The position numbers were made by a program, and so were the translations under genes. From Mesorhizobium sp. CU3 (GTDB lineage Bacteria; Pseudomonadota; Alphaproteobacteria; Rhizobiales; Rhizobiaceae), in NCBI RefSeq assembly GCF_006442965.1, contig NZ_VFWX01000007.1:239805-303804 (forward strand): a DNA stretch of 64,000 bases, written 5' to 3'. Under the pieces are notes generated by a model, which saw only the letters and a program-made list of their open reading frames with translations, ran no database searches and had not been told where the DNA came from. This document shows positions 47,951 to 57,257 of the stretch, piece by piece. The stretch's first letter is position 1. The number at the start of each line of letters is the position of its first letter.

Positions 47951-49470
47951 CAGGCGGCCTTCTCGGTGTGCCCGGCGCCGGTCATCATCAGGCCGAGTTT
48001 TGCGACGGTGGCCTCCGCGCCAGAGAGCGTGCCGGCGATGCGGCCCTCATACATCACCGCGATGCGGTCCGAGAGCATCAGCAATTCCTCGAGGTCCTCG
48101 CCGATGACGATGATGCCGCAGCCCTTGGCGCGCATGGCGAGAAACTTCTCGTGGATGAAGCGGGCGGCGCCGATGTCGAGGCCGCGTGTCGGCTGCGAGA
48201 CGATAAGCACTTTCGGGTCGAAGGCGAGTTCTCGCGCCAGCAGCGCCTTCTGCAGATTGCCGCCGGAGAGCGCGCCGGCGCGCACCATCGGGCCGGGGCA
48301 GCGTATATCATAGGCCTTGATCTGTTCCTCGGCGAAGGCGCGGATGGCGGCCGGATTGAGCAGCCCCTTGCGGCTGAAGGCTTTGGTGCCGATGCGCGGC
48401 AGCACCATGGAGTCGGCAAGCGGCAGGTTGGTGACCAGGCCGGTAGTCATGCGGTCTTCCGGGATGCGGCCGAGCCCGAGCGCTTGCAATTCGCGCGGCG
48501 CGAATTGCGTGACCGTTTTGCCGGTTATGGTCATCGTGCCGGCTCTCGGCGGCAGCATGCCGGAAATGACATCAGCAAGCGCCCGCTGGCCGTTGCCGGA
48601 GACGCCGGCAATGCCGAGGATTTCGCCCGAGCGGACGAAGAGCGAGACGTCACGCAGCGGCGTGCCGGCATGGCCGGCGGTGGAAATGCGATCGAGCGTC
48701 AACACCGAGGCGCCGGGCGCCGAGGCAGCCTTGGTCGGCGGCACGATCTCGTGGCCGCACATCAATTCCGCCATCGCGGCCGAAGTCGTGTTGGCCGGGT
48801 CGTCGACGCGGCCGGCTACCTTACCATGCCTAAGAACCACGCAACGATGGGTGAGCGCCCGCACCTCGTTGAGCTTATGCGAGATGAAGATGATGCCGAG
48901 CCCCTGGCCGGCCATCGAGCGCAGGGCGGCGAACAGGCCATCGACTTCGCTGGGCGCCAGCACCGCGGTCGGCTCGTCGAGGATCAACAGCTTCGCGCCG
49001 CGAAACAGCGCCTTCATGATTTCCAGCCGCTGCTGCTCGCCGACCGACAATGCCGAAACAGGCAGGTTCGGGTCGAGGCTCAACCCATGCTGACGGCCGA
49101 TCTCGGCCAGCCGCGCCAGGCCGCCGGCACGGTCGATGCGGCCGGACTTGCCGGGAATGCCGATCAGAAGGTTCTCCAGCACCGTCAGGCGCGGCGCCAG
49201 GTGAAAATGCTGATGCACCATGCCGATGCCGGCGGCCAAAGCATCGGCGGAATTGCGGATGGCGACCGGCTTGCCCTCCACCAGGATGTCGCCGGCGTCG
49301 GGCGCATAGGCGCCGAACAGCACGTTCATCAGCGTCGTCTTGCCGGCGCCGTTCTCGCCCAGAAGGCCGAGGATTTCGCCGGGCGCAACGCTGAGGTCGA
49401 CGGCCTCGTTCGCCTTGACGGCGCCGAAGCTCTTGGTGATGCCGCGCATTTCGATGAGTGGGGCGGACAA
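47950..49470 (-). CDS. ABC transporter ATP-binding protein with two ATPase domains (BMP type)
   Basis: 506 residues with tandem nucleotide-binding domains as in sugar/nucleoside importers. NBD1: Walker A LLGENGAGKTT, signature 'LSVGEQQRLEIMKAL', Walker B 'LLILDEPTAVLAP'. NBD2: degenerate Walker A 'IAGVSGNGQRALADV', signature 'LSGGNLQKALLAREL', 'VLIVSQPTRGLDIGA' (Q instead of E in the second Walker B). The second site is therefore probably non-hydrolytic, as in relatives. The TTG start at 49470 has GGGAG 5 bases upstream; ATG 49449 is an alternative seven codons in. Confidence 0.9.
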   Translation of the reverse strand: MSAPLIEMRGITKSFGAVKANEAVDLSVAPGEILGLLGENGAGKTTLMNVLFGAYAPDAGDILVEGKPVAIRNSADALAAGIGMVHQHFHLAPRLTVLENLLIGIPGKSGRIDRAGGLARLAEIGRQHGLSLDPNLPVSALSVGEQQRLEIMKALFRGAKLLILDEPTAVLAPSEVDGLFAALRSMAGQGLGIIFISHKLNEVRALTHRCVVLRHGKVAGRVDDPANTTSAAMAELMCGHEIVPPTKAASAPGASVLTLDRISTAGHAGTPLRDVSLFVRSGEILGIAGVSGNGQRALADVISGMLPPRAGTMTITGKTVTQFAPRELQALGLGRIPEDRMTTGLVTNLPLADSMVLPRIGTKAFSRKGLLNPAAIRAFAEEQIKAYDIRCPGPMVRAGALSGGNLQKALLARELAFDPKVLIVSQPTRGLDIGAARFIHEKFLAMRAKGCGIIVIGEDLEELLMLSDRIAVMYEGRIAGTLSGAEATVAKLGLMMTGAGHTEKAA

Positions 49471-49510
49471 GGGTGCTCCCTGGATTTGCGGCCAACCACG
49501 GAGGGCGGTG

Positions 49511-49680
49511 CGAGGCCCCCCTCTCTGGCCTGCCGGCCATCTCCCCCTCAAGGGGGGAGATCCGATGTCACGCCGGCCTTCGCCAATCGCCGACGTTGAA
49601 AGAGGAGCGCCAGCATCGAAGCTGCCAATCTCCCCCCTCGAGGGGGGAGATGCCCGGCAGGGCAGAGAGGGGGGCCTCGC
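49511..49680. repeat. Complete family-A palindromic element
   Basis: 170 bp with inverted ends (CGAGGCCCCCCTCTC / GAGAGGGGGGCCTCG) and two internal hairpins (CATCTCCCCCTCAAGGGGGG and CCCCCCTCGAGGGGGG). Lies between the binding protein and ATPase genes of the BMP operon, the same position as family B in the sugar-ABC operon. Confidence 0.88.
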
Positions 49681-49694
49681 GCCGCCCTCAGTCC

Positions 49695-50720
49695 TCAATC
49701 CGAAACCGGCGTGTTCTCGTCGACGTCGACGCGGAAATTGCCTTCCAGGATCTCGGCTTTCTTCTTTTCGACCAGGTCCTTGACCTCCGCCGGCAGCGTC
49801 TTGTCGAACTTGTGGTAGGGCGCGAGGAACGAACCGCCCTTGGCCATGCGCGAGAAGTCGCCATAGTCCTGCGCGGTGAAGACGCCGGCCTTGACCAGCT
49901 TGATGGCCTGCTCGACCGTCGGATACATGTCCCACACCGGGCCGGTGATCACCGTGTCCGGGCCAAGGCTCGACTGATCGGACATATTGGAGATGGCAAA
50001 AATCTTCTTCTCCACCGCCGCCTCGATGACGCCGAAGCGCTCGGCATAGATGACGTCGACGCCGGCATCGATCTGCGCCACCGCCGCTTCCTTGGCCTTC
50101 GGCGGATCGAAGAAGGAGCCGATGAAGGCGACCTTCTTCTTGATATTGGGATTGACCTCCTTGGCGCCGGCAAAGAAGGCGTTGACCAGCCGGTTCACTT
50201 CCGGAATGCCCATCGCCGCGACGGCGCCGACCGTGCCCGACTTCGACATCTTGCCGGCGATCAGGCCCGACAGATAGGCCGGCTCATGGATCCAGTTGTC
50301 GAAGACGCCGAAATTGGGTTCGGCCGGGCCGGCGCCCGAACCGAACAGCCAAGCCGTCTTAGGGAACTGCTTGGCCGTGCGGCGCGACTCGCGCTCGGCG
50401 GCGAAGGCGTCGCCCAGCACCAGCTGGTAACCGCCTTGCGCATATTCGCGCATGACGCGGCTGAAGTCGGCGGTCTGCACCTTCTCAGACCATTTGTATT
50501 CGATGCCCAGTTCCTTCTCGGCCTTCTGCAAGGCGACATGGATCTGGTTGTCCCACGGCTCCTCGATGGGCGTGGCGAAGATCGCCGCCACCTTCAGTTT
50601 CTTGTCCTTGGCGAATGCCGCGCCAGGCAGGACGGTAGCGGCGAGACCGAGCGCGCCGAGTTCCAGCACGTTGCGGCGCGACAGGCTCATGCGTTGCGTT
50701 TTGCTGCGTTGGTTTTCCAT
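49695..50720 (-). CDS. BMP family ABC transporter substrate-binding protein
   Basis: 341 residues. Signal with twin Arg (SLSRRNVLELGALGLAATVLPGAAFA), Tat or Sec. BMP/PnrA-type fold: 'KKLKVAAIFATPIEEPWDNQIHVAL', 'GYQLVLGDAFAAE', 'GVFDNWIHEPAYLSGLIAGKMSKSGTVGAVAAMGIPEVNRLVNAFFAGAKEVNP' and 'SFFDPPKAKEAAVAQIDAGVDVIYAE' match purine-nucleoside receptor-like proteins. First gene of the operon; the importer probably takes up nucleosides or purine-related compounds, by family only. Confidence 0.92.
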   Translation of the reverse strand: MENQRSKTQRMSLSRRNVLELGALGLAATVLPGAAFAKDKKLKVAAIFATPIEEPWDNQIHVALQKAEKELGIEYKWSEKVQTADFSRVMREYAQGGYQLVLGDAFAAERESRRTAKQFPKTAWLFGSGAGPAEPNFGVFDNWIHEPAYLSGLIAGKMSKSGTVGAVAAMGIPEVNRLVNAFFAGAKEVNPNIKKKVAFIGSFFDPPKAKEAAVAQIDAGVDVIYAERFGVIEAAVEKKIFAISNMSDQSSLGPDTVITGPVWDMYPTVEQAIKLVKAGVFTAQDYGDFSRMAKGGSFLAPYHKFDKTLPAEVKDLVEKKKAEILEGNFRVDVDENTPVSD

Positions 50721-50959
50721 TGAAGTTCCCCTCTGCGCGACGGCCGTGTCGAGCCGGCCGTTCGAAATGTCAGACGGTGGGGACTATGGGCCGGTGGTTG
50801 AGTTTTGTCCACATGGTCAAATTTGGCTTGTGACGATAGGGGGCGATCCCTTCCTTCATCATCCACTGGCGAGACCGGCCAAGATCGCGCTCGGTGCGCG
50901 ACGAATGGGAATCCGATCCGGCGTCGACCAGGTTTCGTAGTTCGTCGGGGAACTTCGCG

Positions 50960-51550
50960 TCAGTTATCCACCCGGCCGAAATCAGGCACCTTGCCGATGA
51001 CCTCGCGCTTGTCCTTGCCGCAGGCGAATGTCCTTGCTTTTTCGTCGGCGAGCTTGCGCGCCTGATTGTTGGCGTCGGGGTTGCCGGTGGCCAGAACCAG
51101 GCCGACCGTGCAGCCTTCGTGCTGCTCGGGCTGCGCCACCTTGGCGACGACCAGCACATCGGTCGACTTCTTCTCGTCCTGCGGATCGCTTACCGAACGG
51201 CGGTGGATGGTGGCGAAAGGAACCGCCACGTCGCCCTTGGTCTCGATGCGCCATTCGACCTTGGGGCCGGAGCCATTGAAGGCGGAGAAGCTTTCCCAGA
51301 CCGCGGTCATGTCGTCGGAGGGAAAGCCGTAGTAGACGGATTCGCGTGCGTCATCGTAGTTGATCAGCACGGGGTAGCCGCGATAGCCGGAGCAGGCGAG
51401 GTTCGCCCAGTCGCCGTCGCCCTGTTCGGCCTGGGCGTAGGTCACGCAATCCTTCTTCGAATCGAGATCGGTATAGGCGCTGGAAATGTCGCCGGCATGG
51501 GCTGCCTGGCAGAGACCGGCGAAGGCTAACGGGATCAGGAAAGCGCGCAT
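50960..51550 (-). CDS. Secreted protein of unknown function (invasion-associated locus B-like)
   Basis: 196 residues. Signal peptide MRAFLIPLAFAGLCQAAHAG. The mature part has four Cys ('KKDCVTYA', 'LACSGYRGYPV', 'EGCTVGLVLA', 'TFACGKD'), a beta-rich periplasmic domain with two probable disulfides and 'VEWRIETKGDVAVPFATIHRRSV'. It resembles rhizobial periplasmic proteins loosely related to invasion-associated locus B; that relation is a guess. ATG 51550 has GGAG 9 bases upstream. The 239 bp downstream of its stop, up to the BMP protein gene, show no gene. Confidence 0.65.
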   Translation of the reverse strand: MRAFLIPLAFAGLCQAAHAGDISSAYTDLDSKKDCVTYAQAEQGDGDWANLACSGYRGYPVLINYDDARESVYYGFPSDDMTAVWESFSAFNGSGPKVEWRIETKGDVAVPFATIHRRSVSDPQDEKKSTDVLVVAKVAQPEQHEGCTVGLVLATGNPDANNQARKLADEKARTFACGKDKREVIGKVPDFGRVDN

Positions 51551-51594
51551 GGCTGGCAACTCCGTTTCGAGCTGCCGGAGCCTAGCGCCAATCG

Positions 51595-52209
51595 CTATTT
51601 CTTCAAGCTGGCCTCAATAAGCAGGTCGGCGTTGCGCGCTACCGATGCCGCAGGCCCACCCTCGCCGAAGATCTGACCGCTAATATAGGCGCCCTCGATC
51701 AGAAGCAGCAGTCCGTCGCCGAGCGTGTCGGAGTCCGCAGCGCCCATACCCGCCGCCATGGCGCGCAGGCGACGGCGCAGTTCCTGCTTGTTGTTCTCGC
51801 TCACCACGCGGGCGGGATGGCCGTGCTCGGGATACTCCACCGCAGCATTGGTCATGCCGCAGCCGCGATAGTCCGGCTTCTGCGTGCGCTTGCCGACTCG
51901 GGTCAGGAAAGCGACGAGCTGCGCGCGCGGATTGCCCGGATGCGCGTCGACCGCCTCGTCGAAGCGCTGCCAGAATTCGAGGTCGTATTTGCGCAGGTAG
52001 GAGGCGGCGAGCTCGTCCTTGGAGGGGAAGCTGCGATAGAGGCTCGGCTTGGTGACGCCGGCTCGCCTGACGATCTCGTCGACGCCGATCGCCCTGATGC
52101 CTTCGCGATAGAACAGGTCGCGCGCGACATCGAGGATCTTGTCGGCGGCCTTCGGCGCCGGGGCGTGCGTTTCACTGACCGACGCTTCAATTTTATTGTC
52201 GGAAGACAT
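51595..52209 (-). CDS. TetR family transcriptional regulator
   Basis: 204 residues. N-terminal TetR helix-turn-helix at about 22-70: 'ADKILDVARDLFYREGIRAIGVDEIVRRAGVTKPSLYRSFPSKDELAASYLRKY'. The C-terminal ligand/dimerisation domain includes 'DYRGCGMTNAAVEYPEHGHPARVVSENNKQELRRRLR', the pattern of the YxaF/LmrA-like clade. Divergent from the MFS gene; the 78-bp interval contains a perfect 17-bp inverted repeat, so it most likely represses both genes and is relieved by the MFS substrate. Confidence 0.92.
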   Translation of the reverse strand: MSSDNKIEASVSETHAPAPKAADKILDVARDLFYREGIRAIGVDEIVRRAGVTKPSLYRSFPSKDELAASYLRKYDLEFWQRFDEAVDAHPGNPRAQLVAFLTRVGKRTQKPDYRGCGMTNAAVEYPEHGHPARVVSENNKQELRRRLRAMAAGMGAADSDTLGDGLLLLIEGAYISGQIFGEGGPAASVARNADLLIEASLKK

Positions 52210-52230
52210 TCAAACAACCTGCTTGACAAT

Positions 52231-52287
52231 GTTACTGACCGGTACGTATGTAGAGCAATCCCCAATTGCAACGTACCGGTCAGTAAC
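52231..52287. promoter_or_regulatory. TetR operator: perfect 17-bp inverted repeat
   Basis: GTTACTGACCGGTACGT (52231-52247) and its exact reverse complement ACGTACCGGTCAGTAAC (52271-52287), 23 bases apart. Each half also contains the self-complementary ACCGGT. The right half ends on the base before the MFS ATG, so repressor binding would cover the initiation region as well as the promoter. Confidence 0.88.
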
Positions 52288-53571
52288 ATGATAGCCCAGT
52301 CCCGTCCGTTTGGCCAGCGCTACGCCTTCGTCGTTGTTGGCGTCATTTTCTTCTGTCTGCTGATCGCGGCCGGGCTTCGTTCGGCGCCCTCGGTGATGAT
52401 GGTGCCGCTCGAGGAAAGCTTCGTCTGGCGTCGCGACGTGATCTCCTGGGCCGCCAGCGTCGGTATCCTGCTCTATGGCCTGACCGGGCCGTTCGCCGCG
52501 GCACTGATGGAGCGCGTCGGACTGCGCCGCACGCTGCTCGGTGCACTGCTGTTAATGTCGGGCTCGACCGCGCTCAGCCTGTTCATGACGCAGCCCTGGC
52601 ACCTGTTCGTCACCTGGGGCGTCTTTTCCGGCATCGGCTCCGGCGCGGTGGCGAGCGTGCTTGGCGCGACCATCGTCAACCGCTGGTTCAAGACCAATCG
52701 CGGGTTGATGATGGGCCTGATGTCGGCCTCCAGCGCCACCGGCATGCTGATCTTCCTGCCGGTGATCGCCTCGCTGGCGCAGAACGGCGGTTGGAAGCCG
52801 GTGGCGATCGCCGTGGCAATCGCGACGGCGGCGCTGATACCGTTCGTGCTCCTGCTGGTGCCCGAGCGCCCGGCTTCGATAGGCCAGGTGCGCTACGGCG
52901 CCGAACCGGACGATGTGCCGCCGGTATCGCCCGCATCGCAAGGCAATTTCCTGGCGCATACGCTGAACACGCTGCGCCGCGCCGCCGGCACCAGGGTGTT
53001 CTGGTATCTGTTCGCCACCTTCTTCATCTGCGGCTTCACCACCAACGGCCTGGTCGGCACGCATCTCATCGCGTTTTGCGGCGACATGGGCATCCCCGAA
53101 GTTCAGGCGGCCGGGTTGCTGTCGCTGATGGGCATTTTCGACCTGATCGGCACGACCTTGTCCGGCTGGCTGACAGACCGCTTCGATCCGCGCAAGCTGC
53201 TCGGCGTCTATTATGCCATCCGGGGCCTGTCGCTGATGTACCTGCCCTATTCCGGCTTCTCAGGAACCAGCCTGATCATCTTCGCCGTGCTCTACGGTCT
53301 CGACTGGATCGCCACCGTGCCGCCGACTCTGCGGCTCGCCAACGAAGCCTTTGGCGACCGCAGCGGCCCGATCGTGTTCGGCTGGATCGTCGCCGGACAC
53401 CAGATCGGCGCGGCTGCAGCTGCGGCGTTCGGCGGCACGATGCGCGAGCTGCAGGGCAATTACGAACTGGCGTTCCTGATCGCCGGCATGACGGGGATTG
53501 CGGCGGCGTGTATTTCTCTGCTGATCAATACGAGCCGGCCGGCGTTTGATCCGGAGCCGCAGGCGGCTTAA
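52288..53571 (+). CDS. MFS transporter
   Basis: 427 residues with 12 predicted membrane helices. The loop 2-3 motif region 'ALMERVGLRRTLLGALLLMSGS' and loop 8-9 'GWLTDRFDPRKLLGVYYAIRG' are typical. Resembles the YbfB/oxalate-formate antiporter-like branch (MFS_1). No Shine-Dalgarno sequence precedes the ATG: the operator half-site abuts it. Start chosen because all hydrophobic sequence begins at residue 12 and an upstream frame would run through the operator. Probable efflux or uptake pump induced through the TetR protein. Confidence 0.88.
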   Translation: MIAQSRPFGQRYAFVVVGVIFFCLLIAAGLRSAPSVMMVPLEESFVWRRDVISWAASVGILLYGLTGPFAAALMERVGLRRTLLGALLLMSGSTALSLFMTQPWHLFVTWGVFSGIGSGAVASVLGATIVNRWFKTNRGLMMGLMSASSATGMLIFLPVIASLAQNGGWKPVAIAVAIATAALIPFVLLLVPERPASIGQVRYGAEPDDVPPVSPASQGNFLAHTLNTLRRAAGTRVFWYLFATFFICGFTTNGLVGTHLIAFCGDMGIPEVQAAGLLSLMGIFDLIGTTLSGWLTDRFDPRKLLGVYYAIRGLSLMYLPYSGFSGTSLIIFAVLYGLDWIATVPPTLRLANEAFGDRSGPIVFGWIVAGHQIGAAAAAAFGGTMRELQGNYELAFLIAGMTGIAAACISLLINTSRPAFDPEPQAA

Positions 53572-53660
53572 GGCGCGTTTCTCCCGTCCTTGTTGGATAG
53601 CCCCGCAGGGCGCAGGGGCGCAAAAGACCGCTATGTTGCCGTGTTCCTGTACGGCAAATA

Positions 53661-53948
53661 TCAATCCGGATAGCAGATCTTCGGAATGTTCGGCCAGACC
53701 GCCGTGTCGCAGTTGGCGTCCTTCTGGCGCTGCTTGAAGGCGGCGCTGACCGGGCCGGTGACGACCGGGTCAACGCCGTCGGGGGCGTCGGCGAACATCT
53801 GTTCGGCGGTCTGGGCGTCGTCCGGGCGGGCCGGATTGGCGTCGCGCAGCACGGCGGCCGATTGCGCGGCGCCGGCCGCGATCACGACGGCAAGCGTTGC
53901 CCACGTCAAAACCGGACGCAATCTGGCGATATGATCGGTCATAGACAT
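53661..53948 (-). CDS. Small secreted protein of unknown function
   Basis: 95 residues. Signal-like N-terminus 'RLRPVLTWATLAVVIAAGAAQSAA', then 'QTAEQMFADAPDGVDPVVTGPVSAAFKQRQKDANCDTAVWPNIPKICYPD' with two Cys near the C-terminus (C-x10-C), a pattern of small rhizobial periplasmic proteins. The C-terminal 'CDTAVWPNIPKICYP' is a motif I have seen only in hypothetical proteins. Either of the two ATGs (53948, 53942) may be used. No operon partners. Confidence 0.65.
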   Translation of the reverse strand: MSMTDHIARLRPVLTWATLAVVIAAGAAQSAAVLRDANPARPDDAQTAEQMFADAPDGVDPVVTGPVSAAFKQRQKDANCDTAVWPNIPKICYPD

Positions 53949-54145
53949 CGAACTGCCCGGCCCCTCAAAGGTTCCGCCTTGGTTAACAGAATCATTTCAC
54001 ACCAAGACGTTTAAGAATCAGTGACCATGTATTTGGGGAAGGCCCTCCCCTTTCGCAATTGCGAAAAACCCTGTATGAGCCGCGCAACCGAAAAAGGCGG
54101 CGCTTTTCAAGCCTGCTGCCTGCAACGTTCCCGAGACCAGACAAA

Positions 54146-55975
54146 ATGAACCTTCGTAATATCGCGATCATCGCGCACGTCGACCATGGCAAAACCACGC
54201 TGGTCGACCAGCTCCTGAAACAGTCCGGCGCCTTCCGCGACAACCAGCGCGTCGCCGAGCGCGCCATGGATTCCAACGACCTCGAAAAAGAGCGCGGCAT
54301 CACCATCCTGGCCAAGGCGACCTCGGTCGACTGGCACGGCACCCGCATCAACATTGTCGACACGCCCGGACACGCCGATTTCGGCGGCGAGGTGGAGCGC
54401 ATCCTGTCGATGGTGGATTCGGCCATTGTTCTGGTCGACGCCGCCGAAGGCCCGATGCCGCAGACCAAGTTCGTCGTCGGCAAGGCGCTGAAGGTCGGCT
54501 TGCGTCCGATCGTCGTCATCAACAAGATCGACCGGCCGGACGCCCGCCATATCGAAGTGGTCAACGAGGTGTTCGACCTGTTCGCCGCGCTCGACGCCAC
54601 CGACGAGCAGCTCGACTTCCCGATCCTCTACGGTTCCGGACGCGACGGCTGGGTCTCCGAGAACCCGGAAGGCCCGAAGGACCAGGGCCTGGCGCCGCTG
54701 TTCGACCTCGTCGTCAAGCATGTACCGGCGCCGACCGTGCATCCCGGCGCGTTCCGCATGATCGGCACCATCCTCGAAGCCAATCCGTTCCTCGGCCGCA
54801 TCATCACCGGCCGCATCGAATCCGGCTCGCTGAAGGCCAACCAGGCGGTCAAGGTGCTGCACCATGACGGCACGCAGATCGAGACCGGCCGTGTCTCGAA
54901 AATCCTTGCCTTCCGTGGCCTCGAGCGCCAGCCGATCGACGAAGCCCAGGCGGGCGACATCGTCGCCATTGCCGGTCTCTCCAAGGGTACTGTCGCCGAC
55001 ACGTTCTGCGATCCGGCGGTGAGCGAGCCGCTGCATGCGCAGCCGATCGATCCGCCGACGGTGACCATGTCCTTCCTCGTCAATGACAGCCCGCTTGCCG
55101 GCACCGAGGGCGACAAGGTGACCAGTCGCGTCATCCGCGACCGCCTGCTGCGCGAGGCCGAGGGCAATGTCGCACTGAAGATCGAGGAATCGGCGGAGAA
55201 GGATTCCTTCTTCGTCTCCGGCCGCGGCGAATTGCAGCTCGCGGTGCTGATCGAGACGATGCGCCGCGAGGGCTTCGAGCTCGCCGTGTCGCGCCCGCGC
55301 GTCGTCATGCAGAAGGGCGAGAACGGCGAATTGCTGGAGCCGGTCGAGGAAGTCGTCATCGACGTCGACGAGGAGCATGCCGGCGTCGTCGTGCAGAAAA
55401 TGTCGGAGCGCAAGGCCGAAATGGTCGAGCTGCGCCCCTCCGGCGGCAACCGCCAGCGCCTGGTCTTCCACGCGCCGACGCGCGGCCTGATCGGCTACCA
55501 GTCGGAGCTTCTGACCGACACGCGCGGCACAGCGGTGATGAACCGGCTGTTCTTCGCCTATGAGCCCTATAAGGGCGAATTGCCCGGCCGCACCAACGGC
55601 GTGCTGATCTCCAACGAACAGGGCGAGTCCGTCGCTTATGCCATGTGGAACCTGGAAGACCGCGGCCCGATGATCATCGATCCGGGCGTCAAGGTCTATC
55701 AGGGCATGATCATCGGCATCCATAGCCGCGACAACGACCTCGAAGTGAACGTGCTCAAGGGCAAGAAGCTCACCAACATCCGCGCCGCCGGCAAGGACGA
55801 GGCGGTGAAGCTGACGCCGCCGATCCGCATGACGCTGGAGCGCGCGCTGGCCTGGATCCAGGACGACGAGCTGGTCGAGGTGACGCCCAAGACCATACGT
55901 CTGCGCAAGCTCTATCTCGACCCGAACGAGCGCAAGCGTTTCGAAAAGGCCGCCAAGGTGATGGGCGCGGCTTAG
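54146..55975 (+). CDS. typA: Ribosome-associated GTPase TypA/BipA
   Basis: 609 residues, full length for the family. G-domain motifs: G1 AHVDHGKTT, switch I 'ERGITI', G3 '[11 protein letters not shown]', G4 'NKIDRPDA'. EF-G-like domains II and III ('[16 protein letters not shown]', '[29 protein letters not shown]') and the TypA-specific C-terminus ('[26 protein letters not shown]', '[21 protein letters not shown]') follow. It binds the ribosome and assists assembly and translation under stress and cold. ATG 54146 puts the G1 motif at residue 10. Ends with a strong intrinsic terminator. Confidence 0.96.
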   Translation: MNLRNIAIIAHVDHGKTTLVDQLLKQSGAFRDNQRVAERAMDSNDLEKERGITILAKATSVDWHGTRINIVDTPGHADFGGEVERILSMVDSAIVLVDAAEGPMPQTKFVVGKALKVGLRPIVVINKIDRPDARHIEVVNEVFDLFAALDATDEQLDFPILYGSGRDGWVSENPEGPKDQGLAPLFDLVVKHVPAPTVHPGAFRMIGTILEANPFLGRIITGRIESGSLKANQAVKVLHHDGTQIETGRVSKILAFRGLERQPIDEAQAGDIVAIAGLSKGTVADTFCDPAVSEPLHAQPIDPPTVTMSFLVNDSPLAGTEGDKVTSRVIRDRLLREAEGNVALKIEESAEKDSFFVSGRGELQLAVLIETMRREGFELAVSRPRVVMQKGENGELLEPVEEVVIDVDEEHAGVVVQKMSERKAEMVELRPSGGNRQRLVFHAPTRGLIGYQSELLTDTRGTAVMNRLFFAYEPYKGELPGRTNGVLISNEQGESVAYAMWNLEDRGPMIIDPGVKVYQGMIIGIHSRDNDLEVNVLKGKKLTNIRAAGKDEAVKLTPPIRMTLERALAWIQDDELVEVTPKTIRLRKLYLDPNERKRFEKAAKVMGAA

Positions 55976-55994
55976 GAATTCCGCACAACGGTTC

Positions 55995-56021
55995 AAAAGA
56001 GGGAGCAATGCTCCCTCTTTT
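55995..56021 (+). terminator. Intrinsic terminator after typA (bidirectional)
   Basis: Perfect 12-bp stem AAAAGAGGGAGC / GCTCCCTCTTTT with a 3-base loop; the T-run is in the stem's 3' strand and its A-run serves the opposite strand. It lies between the convergent typA and DUF1062 genes and can stop both. Confidence 0.9.
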
Positions 56022-56025
56022 CGTT

Positions 56026-56652
56026 TCAGCCGCGCGCGGCCGAGAGAATGGCGTTGCAATCTGCCTCTCCGGTCAGGTCGATGTCGACAGCCACGCCGTT
56101 CCAAACCGGCTTGCGCACGGCCCTGGCGCCGTGCGGGTCGATCTTCAGGCGCTTTCGCTCTTCCCAGCGTTGCAGCCTGGATCGCGAGATGCCGAGCTCG
56201 CCGGCGAGCAGACGGTCGAGCCGGAGCGATATCGGCGTCTCTACCCCCAGCCGAAGCTCCAGCGTGGTCGCTTCTTCCCCCGCGCCGCCGAGCACCTGCT
56301 TGCGCACAGAGACATCCGGGAATTCTTCGACCCGTCCTGCCCGGCCGCGCAGCGCAACGACATCGAAGGCGTGGCGTCGCGCCAGCGCCGGATCGTTGCT
56401 TTCGAGCGCCCGCAGCAGCGCCGGCTCGATATCCTTGCGGTTGCGGCGTTCGAAAATGCCGAAATTCCAGGAATTCTCGCAGGCCGTGCAACGGTAGATC
56501 AGCCAGACGTCGATGCGCTTACCGTTGGCGTTGACGCGGAATTTTTCGCTGCATTGATACGGCCTGACGCCGCCGCAGCGGTTGCAGTTGATGAGAGGCC
56601 GAGGCGCGATTGCGGGCGCGATAGTCCAGCGGACAGACAAGGTAGAAGACAT
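56026..56652 (-). CDS. DUF1062 domain protein
   Basis: 208 residues. 'LSVRWTIAPAIAPRPLINCNRCGGVRPYQCSEKFRVNANGKRIDVWLIYRCTACENSWNFGIFER' is the family signature, with C-x2-C pairs (CNRC, CTAC) suggesting a zinc ribbon. The remainder ('LESNDPALARRHAFD', 'LGISRSRLQRWEERKRLKID') includes a helix-turn-helix-like piece. Function unknown. Only the shared terminator separates it from the typA stop. Start ATG 56652 leads straight into conserved sequence. Confidence 0.85.
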   Translation of the reverse strand: MSSTLSVRWTIAPAIAPRPLINCNRCGGVRPYQCSEKFRVNANGKRIDVWLIYRCTACENSWNFGIFERRNRKDIEPALLRALESNDPALARRHAFDVVALRGRAGRVEEFPDVSVRKQVLGGAGEEATTLELRLGVETPISLRLDRLLAGELGISRSRLQRWEERKRLKIDPHGARAVRKPVWNGVAVDIDLTGEADCNAILSAARG

Positions 56653-56989
56653 GCCGGTAGGCCCTTCCCGTCGGGAAGTCCGTCAGGCCGGCAATGTCCG
56701 AGATGCCCATGCGGGCACGGCGTGGCGAAAGACTGCATTAGTGGGTAGTCAGGCGTCGGCAAAAGTTGCGCACGACGGCGGCTCAGCAATGCCAAACCGG
56801 TCTCGAACCGCCGCCTGAAGAACACATGAGATGAAGCAGACGCGCCAATGGCTGCGCCTACGGTGCATTCGGGGAGTTGGCGAGACCGGCGGTTACTGAG
56901 GCAAAGTGAAGCTCGAAAATTTATGTCGGGCGGGTCTTCTAGACGTGAGGCGGTAAAGGAGCAAGGGCTAACCACGGATGTTGGCGCTG
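56653..56989. other. Interval without a recognisable gene
   Basis: 337 bp between the DUF1062 start and the family-E repeat. I see no ORF with coding character, no tRNA and no clear hairpin apart from short GC palindromes near 56660-56690 (CCTTCCCGTCGGGAAG). It presumably carries the promoter of the DUF1062 gene. Confidence 0.5.
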
Positions 56990-57150
56990 CCCCTCATTGC
57001 CCTGCCGGGCATTTCTCCCCGTAAACGGGGAGAAAGAGGCTGGCCGCGGCGCCGGCGCCCATTCTGCGACGTTTGCGATTGGCGGCGGCGGCATCGTCCT
57101 TCGCCCCGTTTACGGGGAGAAGGTGCCCGAAGGGCGGATGAGGGGCGGCG
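56990..57150. repeat. Palindromic repeat (family E)
   Basis: Two hairpins TTCTCCCCGTAAACGGGGAG and CCCCGTTTACGGGGAGAAGG in inverted arrangement, bounded by GGCGCTGCCCCTCATTGCCC on the left and GGATGAGGGGCGGCGCC on the right (inverted ends). Same layout as family A but a different sequence. Confidence 0.8.
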
Positions 57151-57257
57151 CCGGCGTTGGCAGTAATTGTCTCCTTGCTCGACCACCGCACCTTGCCCGG
57201 CGTGCCAAATCCGCTCCGATCGGGTATCGTCTGTCCCTGCCCACAGGAAGCGCGCCC

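Noticed and set aside
47968..49599. 543-residue ORF on the plus strand
   Set aside because: Antisense to the BMP-type ATPase; no recognisable domain.
50770..51159. 129-residue minus-strand ORF downstream of the secreted protein
   Set aside because: Mostly an out-of-frame copy of the secreted-protein gene; its unique tail shows no coding character.
54107..56491. 794-residue ORF on the minus strand
   Set aside because: Mirror of typA and across the terminator into the DUF1062 gene; no protein-like composition.
56499..56975. 158-residue ORF on the minus strand upstream of the DUF1062 gene
   Set aside because: Overlaps the DUF1062 gene start in another frame and has no ribosome site or coding-like composition.
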